From positions 7,412,501 through 7,476,500 of the forward strand of contig NZ_LT670844.1 in NCBI RefSeq assembly GCF_900141755.1: DNA of 64,000 nucleotides. The letters are read 5' to 3'. A model generated the notes under the pieces. It did not search any database and was not told the DNA's origin. It saw only the letters and a list, made by a program, of their open reading frames with translations. The translations under genes and the position numbers were made by a program. Origin of the DNA: Bradyrhizobium lablabi (GTDB taxonomy: Bacteria; Pseudomonadota; Alphaproteobacteria; Rhizobiales; Xanthobacteraceae). This document shows positions 55,695 to 62,237 of this stretch, piece by piece. The first letter of the stretch is position 1. Every line of letters begins with the position of its first letter.

Positions 55695-56657
55695 ATGAGC
55701 CGTCATCCCGATTTCGTGCCTCAAGGTGTGATTCCGGCGGTGCTGCTGCCGTTCCACGAGGATATGTCGATCGACGAGCCGAGTTTCCGAGCTCATCTGC
55801 GCGAAGTCGGGGCGGTGCAGGGGCTGTCTGCGATCACGGTCAACGCCCACTCTACCGAGGTCGCCTCCTGCACCGAGGACGAGCAGCGTCGCGTCATGGA
55901 GATCGCCGGCGAGGAGGTCGGCGGCGCGCTGCCGATCATTCACGGTGTCTGGGCGGACGGTAGCCTTCAGGCGGCGCGGATCGCTCGGCAGGCTCAGGCC
56001 GGCGGGGCTTCGGCGCTGCTGGTGTTTCCGCCGGGTCCCTTCACGCTCGGCCAGTCGGCCGAGATGGCGTTGGCCCATTTCAAGACCATCGGCGATGCGA
56101 CCGATCTGCCGCTGATCGTTTTTCAGTATCCGCTGGCGACAGGGCAGGGCTATCCGGCAGGGACGCTGGAGCGGCTATTCGACGAGGTGCCGACCATCCG
56201 CGCCATCAAGGACTGGACGCCATTGGTGCCGCAGCACGAGCGCCAGATTCGGGCGTTGCAGGGGCGCAAGCGTCCCGTCAACGTGCTGTCCACCAACAGC
56301 GCATGGCTTTTGAGTTCGCTGGTGCTCGGCTGCAACGGCCTGCTCTCCGGCAGCGGAAGCGTCATCGCCGATCTTCAGGCCAGGCTCTATCGCGCCGTCA
56401 GGGCCAACGATCTCGCCGAAGCCCGCCGGCTGAACGACCGGATCTATCCGATGGCGCGGGTGTTCTATGCCGATCCCTTTATCGACATGCATAACCGCAT
56501 GAAGGAAGCGTTGGTGTTGCTTGGCAAACTGCCGCGCGCGGTGGTGCGCCCGCCACTGGTCAAGATCACGGACGCAGAAATCGCGCTGATCAAGGATGCG
56601 CTGATGGAGGCGGAGCTGCTCGGCACGCGAACGGCCAAGGGGCGCCAGGCCGCATAA
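55695..56657 (+). CDS. DapA-family aldolase / lyase
   Basis: 320 residues, TIM barrel of the dihydrodipicolinate synthase / N-acetylneuraminate lyase family. Schiff-base Lys in IRAIKDWTP (about residue 176) and Tyr in VFQYPLATG. TVNAHSTEVASCTEDE replaces the usual GTTGE loop, so it is not lysine-pathway DapA; it likely acts on another 2-keto acid. Flanked by short direct repeats GCGGCGCTTTCGACGTC. Confidence 0.85.
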   Translation: MSRHPDFVPQGVIPAVLLPFHEDMSIDEPSFRAHLREVGAVQGLSAITVNAHSTEVASCTEDEQRRVMEIAGEEVGGALPIIHGVWADGSLQAARIARQAQAGGASALLVFPPGPFTLGQSAEMALAHFKTIGDATDLPLIVFQYPLATGQGYPAGTLERLFDEVPTIRAIKDWTPLVPQHERQIRALQGRKRPVNVLSTNSAWLLSSLVLGCNGLLSGSGSVIADLQARLYRAVRANDLAEARRLNDRIYPMARVFYADPFIDMHNRMKEALVLLGKLPRAVVRPPLVKITDAEIALIKDALMEAELLGTRTAKGRQAA

Positions 56658-56726
56658 CGGTCGGCTCGGACGCGGCGCTTTCGACGTCGGCGATCTCGGT
56701 GCGGTGTTTGAGCCGCCGCTGCCGCC

Positions 56727-56906
56727 TCACTCCCTGGGTTTGGTGAAAAGCCTCTTCATGTCGGCGGCGATGCGCAGTTGCTCGGCTTTTTTGAGCGCTT
56801 CGCTGCGTTCCGGACCGTTGGGCAGCTCGCGTGCTTCGGCGAGCAGCTGTTTGACGCGGGCATCCCAATCGTGAGCGGCCGGCTCGTCTTTCCACCGACG
56901 TATCAT
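56727..56906 (-). CDS. Small helical protein, 59 residues
   Basis: MIRRWKDEPAAHDWDARVKQ, LLAEARELPNGPERSEALKK, AEQLRIAADMKRLFTKPRE. Charged, helical, coiled-coil-like; ends before the repeat-like sequence at 56671. Codon use is gene-like; the ribosome-binding site is unclear. I recall similar small Bradyrhizobium proteins. No function. Confidence 0.6.
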   Translation of the reverse strand: MIRRWKDEPAAHDWDARVKQLLAEARELPNGPERSEALKKAEQLRIAADMKRLFTKPRE

Positions 56907-56916
56907 GATCGCGGAC

Positions 56917-57111
56917 CTATTCGGATGCTGGCACTAATTGCAGCAATCTGCCGATGATAGGCGAGCGCAAGGGATCCTCGCCTTCGCAATCGATGCATTG
57001 GTATTTGCGACCCCGCATATCCTTCACGAGCATGAGCTTCATGGGCTTGCGGCATTTCTGGCAAATTGGCTTTTCGCGCTGGGGCACCTGGACTTGGTTT
57101 TGCTGGAACAC
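56917..57111 (-). CDS. Small zinc-ribbon protein
   Basis: 64 residues from GTG 57111 with GGAGAG 6 bp upstream. Zinc ribbon: ICQKCRKPMKLMLVKDMRG then YQCIDCEGEDP (CxxC...CxxC). Such proteins bind nucleic acid or act as chaperone-like helpers; not determinable. Divergent from the RHH gene, sharing an AT-rich region with three iterons. Confidence 0.72.
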   Translation of the reverse strand: MFQQNQVQVPQREKPICQKCRKPMKLMLVKDMRGRKYQCIDCEGEDPLRSPIIGRLLQLVPASE

Positions 57112-57169
57112 GGACGCTCTCCATCAAGAATTGTCTGTAGCGTGCGCCCGAAATTGCGGTTTGTAAACA

Positions 57170-57265
57170 AGTAAGTTATTGATTTTATTGGAGTAATTTA
57201 CTAATTTTGGGGCATCTGCATCATCGATGGAACTGATATCGATTGAGTGAATTGAGTAACTTACC
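57170..57265. promoter_or_regulatory. Three AGTAA-N-TTA iterons in an AT-rich divergent promoter region
   Basis: AGTAAGTTATT (57170-57180), AGTAATTTACT (57192-57202) and AGTAACTTACC (57255-57265). Each is close to a palindrome. The spacings (22 and 63 bp) are two and six helical turns, so all three face the same side. They are placed for autoregulation by the RHH protein at 57310 and could also control the zinc-ribbon gene. Confidence 0.5.
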
Positions 57266-57309
57266 AATTTCACGTCGAACGCTGAAAAAACTCATTCTCG
57301 AGGGCCGCC

Positions 57310-57549
57310 ATGAACGATCTCCGCGGTGAGCGATTGCAGATCATGCTTTCGCCCGAAGAACTGTCGGTGGTTGACGACTTCAGATTTCGCCATCGAATGC
57401 CAACCCGAGCCGCAGCTGTTCGCGAGCTGCTCAAGCTTGGCCTCGCGGCGGGAACGACCGATGGTGGACCGCGCATGAAATCCAGCGACTACGGGGTGTT
57501 TCACCGCGGCCCCGCGGGTCATTTGGATCAGGATGGGAGCGGCGAATAG
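57310..57549 (+). CDS. Ribbon-helix-helix-type small DNA-binding protein
   Basis: 79 residues. LQIMLSPEELSVVDDFRFRH is strand plus helix A, MPTRAAAVRELLKLGLA is helix B, as in CopG/MetJ/Arc folds. The C-terminal ~35 residues are Gly-rich and flexible. No toxin partner is adjacent. The last codons overlap the start of the 79-bp repeat (57541). Confidence 0.72.
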   Translation: MNDLRGERLQIMLSPEELSVVDDFRFRHRMPTRAAAVRELLKLGLAAGTTDGGPRMKSSDYGVFHRGPAGHLDQDGSGE

Positions 57550-57619
57550 ATCGCGGCCCGAGCGTTTGTTGTTTTCTTTGTCCGGAAGAGTGACCTAGCT
57601 CACATCTTGTGCGCGCAGG
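57541..57619. repeat. 79-bp direct repeat, copy B
   Basis: 72/79 identical to 51843-51921. Here the repeat lies upstream of a 50-residue gene at 57678, and its left end overlaps the 3' end of the RHH gene. The identical core includes GTTTTCTTTGTCCGGAAG. Confidence 0.88.
57590..57603 (+). promoter_or_regulatory. CRP/FNR-like dyad, copy B
   Basis: GTGACCTAGCTCAC (GTGA-N6-TCAC) 74 bp before the 57678 gene, a plausible activator position. Identical to copy A. Confidence 0.45.
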
Positions 57620-57677
57620 CTGAGCTAGCAATGCCAAACCGACCTCATTCCCCGGGGTCGTGCTTTGGAGGTCGCAA

Positions 57678-57830
57678 ATGACTGCTATCGCGAGGGTTCT
57701 TTCGCGCGTTTCCGGAACCCAGGTTGACGTCGAGATTCTCAAGACCATTGCCATGTTTTGCGGCGTAGGCCTGTTCGTGTCGCTGCTGCTCGCGACTTAC
57801 GGCCTGGATTTGAGTGCAGGCTTCTTCTGA
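57678..57830 (+). CDS. 50-residue membrane microprotein
   Basis: MTAIARVLSRVSGTQVDVEI start, one membrane segment (TIAMFCGVGLFVSLLLATYG, residues ~24-43), tail LDLSAGFF. GGAGG is 6 bp upstream. Candidate CRP-like site upstream. Function unknown. Confidence 0.65.
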   Translation: MTAIARVLSRVSGTQVDVEILKTIAMFCGVGLFVSLLLATYGLDLSAGFF

Positions 57831-57931
57831 CGGCGGCTCGCCTTTTTGAGATCGAGCACGCAGCGCCCCAAGCGCACTATACGTGGCCCTCGGGCGTCAG
57901 GCTCTGTTTTGGGCCGACGCCTTCGATGACA

Positions 57932-58060
57932 TCAGCCGCCGAATGCTTCATCGCGCAAATGCCCGTCCGCGACCCGCGCGTCAGGATTGTGCGTGATGGT
58001 CATGAACCAAACGAGACTGAAGAACAGCGACCACGCGGTGTCCCAATAAAACCAGTCCAT
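57932..58060 (-). CDS. 42-residue membrane microprotein
   Basis: MDWFYWDTAWSLFFSLVWFM then TITHNPDARVADGHLRDEAF. Very aromatic single hydrophobic segment and a polar tail. GAGGAAA precedes the ATG at 58060. The longer upstream frame is not gene-like. Convergent with the 50-residue gene. Confidence 0.58.
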   Translation of the reverse strand: MDWFYWDTAWSLFFSLVWFMTITHNPDARVADGHLRDEAFGG

Positions 58061-58302
58061 GTGATTTCCTCGCCGAATCCCGTCGAGAGCCGGGACCTTA
58101 TCAGCATCTAGGCTCTGTTGGTGAAGATGCACGCTTCTCGCCTGCATTTTGCGCTGCGATATTGGCGAGTGAACACGGTGCGTTGCGGTAGCGAACGCCA
58201 GGTGATTAGCGGGGATAAGTTGATCGGCGTCATCACCCGTTCTTTAATCTCGCGCGGGGGCGCTCAGGATCAACGGCGGAAACATGAGCCAATGGAGGTA
58301 AC
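58061..58302. other. Intergenic, no gene seen
   Basis: 242 bp; no motif I can name apart from the ribosome-binding site GGAGGT at its right end for the next gene. Confidence 0.4.
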
Positions 58303-58515
58303 ATGCTGGTTCGCCCCCATGATCTGGCCGAGCGTATGTCCGGCATTCGGCAGCCGGAGATATTCAGGCTGCCGATCGATGCGGCACGGCTGAAAGCCCG
58401 CGAAATCCTCGATCAATTTCCGCAAGGGGGATACATGGCGGTGATCGAAAACTGGCGGCAGCTTCCCGATGGCCGTATCGAATTCACCATGCGGCATCTA
58501 CCGACCGCGGAATGA
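58303..58515 (+). CDS. Small conserved protein, unknown
   Basis: 70 residues with GGAGGTAAC directly before the ATG. Sequence: MLVRPHDLAERMSGIRQPEI, ARLKAREILDQFPQGGYMAV, then IENWRQLPDGRIEFTMRHLP. Helix followed by a small sheet. Convergent with the HlyD gene (60 bp). Confidence 0.65.
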   Translation: MLVRPHDLAERMSGIRQPEIFRLPIDAARLKAREILDQFPQGGYMAVIENWRQLPDGRIEFTMRHLPTAE

Positions 58516-58575
58516 GCCGGTCGGGGCGCGAAAAGCTCCTCCAATCGATCAACCCGAAGGCGCTTCGATCGATCG

Positions 58576-59982
58576 TCACCGCTCGCGCAAACTCTCCTGG
58601 GAGTGACGCAGAATGGGCGAGAGCAGATAATCGATGATCCGCCGCGTGCCGGTCCTGATCTCGACCGTGACGGCCATGCCCGGCGAGAGATTGACCAGTT
58701 TGTCGTCGACCTGCATCTGGGTTTGGTCGAGCGACACGCGGGCCGCGTAGGCGGGCTCCGACGTGGCGCCGTCACCGGCACCGGGTTGTTTTGGCGGGTC
58801 TGATTTGCCCGCGCCCTCGCGCGGGATCGCGTCCTGCGACAGCGTGACCACCTTGCCGTGCAGCAAGCCATAGCGGGTGAAATTGAAGGTATCGACCTTG
58901 ATCTCGGCGTCCTGACCGGAGCGCACGAAGCCGATATCCTGGTTGTCGACCATGGCCTCGATCTCGAGTTTACTGTCGGCGGGAACGATCGACAAAAGGG
59001 TCTGGGCCGGGGTGACGACGCCGCCGACGGAATGCACCGCCAGTTGCTGGACCGTGCCGTCGATCGGCGCGGTCAGGGCCTGGAATTTGGTGCGCTGCTC
59101 CGATTTGGCAACGTCCTGCGCCAGGCCGCTTGCCTTGCGGGTGGCTTCGGCCAAATCGTTCAAATTCTGCCGGCGAAATTCGGCGCGGGTTTCCTCGAGC
59201 TTCGCCTTCGCAGCAGTAACGGCTGCATCGGCCTCCTTGAGGCGGCTGGTCTGCACCTCGAGGTCCTGCTGGCTCGACAGCAGTTCCTGCAGATTTTCCA
59301 GATACGCAAGCTTCGAGCCGGTCTGGTGATCGTAAAGCGTCTTGCGCATCTGGGTGCGCTCTTCCATCAGCGGCAGCAGCGTCTGGATCTTGCCGATCGA
59401 AACCTTCTGACTTTCCAGTTCGGCGCGCTTCTGCGCCGCTTCGCCAGCAAGCGCGGCGAGCTTGCTGCGATATTGCGACACCTGGCCGGCGAGGAATTGC
59501 GCGCCCATCCTGGCCTGTTCGGGGGTCGCGCCCTCCGGCGCCACGAAGCGGGCATCGGGATTTTCTTCGCTCTCGAGCGCCGCCGTCAGCCGCGCGATGT
59601 CGATCTTCGCCGCCATCAAGTCGTTGCGCTGATGGTCGAGATCGGCCTGGTTCATGGTCGGGTCCAACTCGATCAGGACATCGCCGACCTTCACCTTTTG
59701 GCCATCATGCACCAGGATGGCGCGGACCACGCCGATCTCGAACGGCTGCACGATCTTGGTGTGGCCCGTCGGGATGATCTTGCCCTTGGAAACGGCAACG
59801 ATATCGACGCGGCCGATCCAGGACCAGACGAATGCGAGGGTAAACACGCCGACCAGGCAATAGGCCCCGAGACGGCCGATCGGCGAGGGCGGTGTCTCGA
59901 CGATTTCGAGGGCTGCGGGGAGAAATTCGCGCTCGGCGCGGCGAACGGGCTTGTTCGGAACGGGGACGATGGCTGTGGTCAT
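58576..59982 (-). CDS. Type I secretion membrane-fusion protein, HlyD family
   Basis: 468 residues. One membrane segment (~37-57), lipoyl-like half KGKIIPTGHTKIVQPFEIGV and VRAILVHDGQKVKVGDVLIE, long coiled coil (~120-330), second half with APIDGTVQQLAVHSVGGVV and the C-terminal beta domain. Joins the inner-membrane ABC exporter to TolC. 30 bp after the ABC gene in the same direction. Confidence 0.92.
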   Translation of the reverse strand: MTTAIVPVPNKPVRRAEREFLPAALEIVETPPSPIGRLGAYCLVGVFTLAFVWSWIGRVDIVAVSKGKIIPTGHTKIVQPFEIGVVRAILVHDGQKVKVGDVLIELDPTMNQADLDHQRNDLMAAKIDIARLTAALESEENPDARFVAPEGATPEQARMGAQFLAGQVSQYRSKLAALAGEAAQKRAELESQKVSIGKIQTLLPLMEERTQMRKTLYDHQTGSKLAYLENLQELLSSQQDLEVQTSRLKEADAAVTAAKAKLEETRAEFRRQNLNDLAEATRKASGLAQDVAKSEQRTKFQALTAPIDGTVQQLAVHSVGGVVTPAQTLLSIVPADSKLEIEAMVDNQDIGFVRSGQDAEIKVDTFNFTRYGLLHGKVVTLSQDAIPREGAGKSDPPKQPGAGDGATSEPAYAARVSLDQTQMQVDDKLVNLSPGMAVTVEIRTGTRRIIDYLLSPILRHSQESLRER

Positions 59983-60012
59983 CTGGCGCTCATCGGTCAG
60001 TATCTGGCTCGA

Positions 60013-62130
60013 TCAGGACTGCATGGCGTAAAGCGCGGCGTAGCGGCCGCCCTTGCGCAGCAGATCCTCATGGGTACCGTCTTCGGTGAGGCGTCCGCGC
60101 TCGATGGTCAGGATGCGGTCGGCGACCCGCACCGCCATCAGCCGATGCGCGATGATGAAGACGGTGCGGCCCTTCACGATCTGGCGCATGTTGTCGTGGA
60201 TGATCCTTTCGCTCTCGTAGTCGAGCGCGCTGGTCGCCTCGTCGAAGATCAGGATGCGCGGATTGGTGACCAGCGCGCGCGCGATCGCGATGCGCTGACG
60301 CTGGCCGCCGGAAAGCGTGCTGCCGCGCTCGCCGATCATGGTGTCGTAACCGTCGGGCAATTCCAGGATGAAATCGTGGGCGCCGGCAAGGCGCGCCGCG
60401 GCGATGACGTCCTCGCTCGGCATCCCCGGATTGGCGAGGGCGATATTGTCGCGCACGGTCGCGTTGAACAGCACGTTGTCCTGCATGACGACGCCGATCT
60501 GCCGGCGCAGCCAGGAACTATCGACCTGCGCGAGGTCGACGCCGTCGACGAAGACCCGGCCGCTTTCCGGCACATAAAGCCGCTCGATCAATTTCGCAAA
60601 AGTGCTTTTTCCCGAGCCGGAGGAGCCGACGATGCCGACCACCTGGCCGGCGGCGATGTCGAGCGTGACATCTTTGAGAATTTCCGGCCCGTCGATGCGG
60701 TAGCGAAACGTGACGTGCTCGAACCGGATGTCGCCGATCAGCGCCGGCAGGGCGGGCTTGGTCGCATTGTAGGACGGCTCGACCGGCGTGTTGAGGATAT
60801 CGCCTAATCGCGCAATCGACAGCCGGGCTTGATGAAAATCCTGCCAAAGCCCGGCAAGGCGCAAGACCGGCGCGCTGACCCGGCCCGCCAGCATGTTGAA
60901 GGCGACGAATTCGCCGACCGTGAGTGAACCCTGGATCACGAGCTTGGCGCCGAAGAACAGAATGGCCGCCATCACCATCTTGTTGATGAACTGGATCGCC
61001 TGACTGCCGACATTGCCGAGGTTGAGAACGCGAAAGCTCGCGCCGACGTAACCTGCGAGTTGCTCTTCCCAGCGGCGCTGCACCTGGGGCTCGACCGCCA
61101 TCACCTTCAGCGTTTCGATCCCCGCCACGGTCTCGACCAAAAATGCCTGGTTTTCCGCGCCACGCCGGAATTTTTCGTCGAGCCGGGCGCGAAACAGCGG
61201 CGTCATGCCGGCGGAGACGGCGACATAGAAAGGCAGGCTCGCGATCACGACCCAGGTCAGAAACGATGAATACAGGAACATCACCGCCAGAAACACGAAG
61301 GTGAAAAAGGCGTCGATCACCAGCGTCAGCGCCGAACCGGTCAGGAAGTTGCGGATATTTTCCAGTTCGCGAACGCGGGCGACGGAATCGCCGACCCGAC
61401 GCGCCTGGAAATAGGCCGAGGGCAACGCCAACAGATGCCGGAACAGCCGCGCGCCCAGTTCGACGTCGATGCGGTTGGTGGTGTGCGCGAACAGATAGGT
61501 CCGCAACATTCCAAGCAATGTCTCGAAGATCGATATGGCGACAAGGCCGATGATCAGCACGTCGAGTGTGCTCTCGCTGTGATGCACCAGCGATTTGTCG
61601 ATCACGACCTGGAAGAACAATGGTGAGATCAGCGCGAACAGCTGCAGGAAAAACGAAAACAGAAAGACCTCGCCGATCAGCCGGCGGTATTTGTTGATCG
61701 CGGTCACGAACCACGAGATGCCGAAGCGGTTGGTGAGATCGCTTAAGGTGGCGCGCCGCGCCATGAAGACGAGCCGGCCGTCCCAACGCTCCTCGAACGC
61801 CGTGCGGGTCAGCATCTCCGGGCGTCCGACCGAGGGGTCCGACACCAGAACCTGATCGTCGGACGCCTTGCCGATCAGCAGGAAACCGCCAGCGCCAAGG
61901 CAGCCGATCGCCGGCAGCGGGCTTGCCGCCAGACGCGCCCATTTGGTTCTGACGACACGCGCCTTCAATCCAAAATCCTTCGCGCAGCGAAGCATTTCGG
62001 TAACGCCGATCGCCGTACCGCCGAAGCGGTGAAGGATTTGATCCGGCTCCGCGGCGACGCCCTGGAAGCGCAGCAGCATCACCAGCGTGGCGAGACCGGT
62101 GTCGGCCGGCCTTGTCTTTATGTCATGCAT
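60013..62130 (-). CDS. Type I secretion ABC transporter, HlyB family
   Basis: 705 residues. N-terminal C39-like domain (~1-130) lacks the catalytic Cys: DTGLATLVMLLRF stands where peptidases have a Cys, so it is a docking domain as in HlyB. Six membrane segments (~155-440). ATPase: Walker A GSSGSGKST (~500), signature TLSGGQRQRIAIARAL (~605), Walker B RILIFDEATSALD (~625), H-loop IAHRL. Energises export of the adjacent large protein, by inference. Confidence 0.93.
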   Translation of the reverse strand: MHDIKTRPADTGLATLVMLLRFQGVAAEPDQILHRFGGTAIGVTEMLRCAKDFGLKARVVRTKWARLAASPLPAIGCLGAGGFLLIGKASDDQVLVSDPSVGRPEMLTRTAFEERWDGRLVFMARRATLSDLTNRFGISWFVTAINKYRRLIGEVFLFSFFLQLFALISPLFFQVVIDKSLVHHSESTLDVLIIGLVAISIFETLLGMLRTYLFAHTTNRIDVELGARLFRHLLALPSAYFQARRVGDSVARVRELENIRNFLTGSALTLVIDAFFTFVFLAVMFLYSSFLTWVVIASLPFYVAVSAGMTPLFRARLDEKFRRGAENQAFLVETVAGIETLKVMAVEPQVQRRWEEQLAGYVGASFRVLNLGNVGSQAIQFINKMVMAAILFFGAKLVIQGSLTVGEFVAFNMLAGRVSAPVLRLAGLWQDFHQARLSIARLGDILNTPVEPSYNATKPALPALIGDIRFEHVTFRYRIDGPEILKDVTLDIAAGQVVGIVGSSGSGKSTFAKLIERLYVPESGRVFVDGVDLAQVDSSWLRRQIGVVMQDNVLFNATVRDNIALANPGMPSEDVIAAARLAGAHDFILELPDGYDTMIGERGSTLSGGQRQRIAIARALVTNPRILIFDEATSALDYESERIIHDNMRQIVKGRTVFIIAHRLMAVRVADRILTIERGRLTEDGTHEDLLRKGGRYAALYAMQS

Positions 62131-62198
62131 CGCTTCCTCGGCTACGGGCCGCCGTCAGGACATCTTCTTCCCGGGCCGGCCGAAATTTTTGGGGATCG

Positions 62199-62224
62199 CC
62201 GTGCCGGCCCGAAGGCCGGCACGG
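62199..62224 (-). terminator. UUCG-capped hairpin between substrate and transporter genes
   Basis: A perfect 11-bp stem CCGTGCCGGCC / GGCCGGCACGG; on the minus strand the loop is TTCG closed by C-G, an extra-stable tetraloop. No T-tract follows, so it may act as partial attenuator or mRNA protection at the 3' end of the substrate transcript. Confidence 0.55.
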
Positions 62225-62237
62225 TTCGATCGAATGA

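Noticed and set aside
57310..57549. RHH protein as an antitoxin
   Set aside because: No toxin-like gene overlaps or follows; the next genes are a membrane microprotein and a divergent zinc ribbon.
58858..60807. 649-codon plus-strand frame across hlyD and hlyB
   Set aside because: Runs over two clear genes of the opposite strand and shows no motif; a bias shadow.
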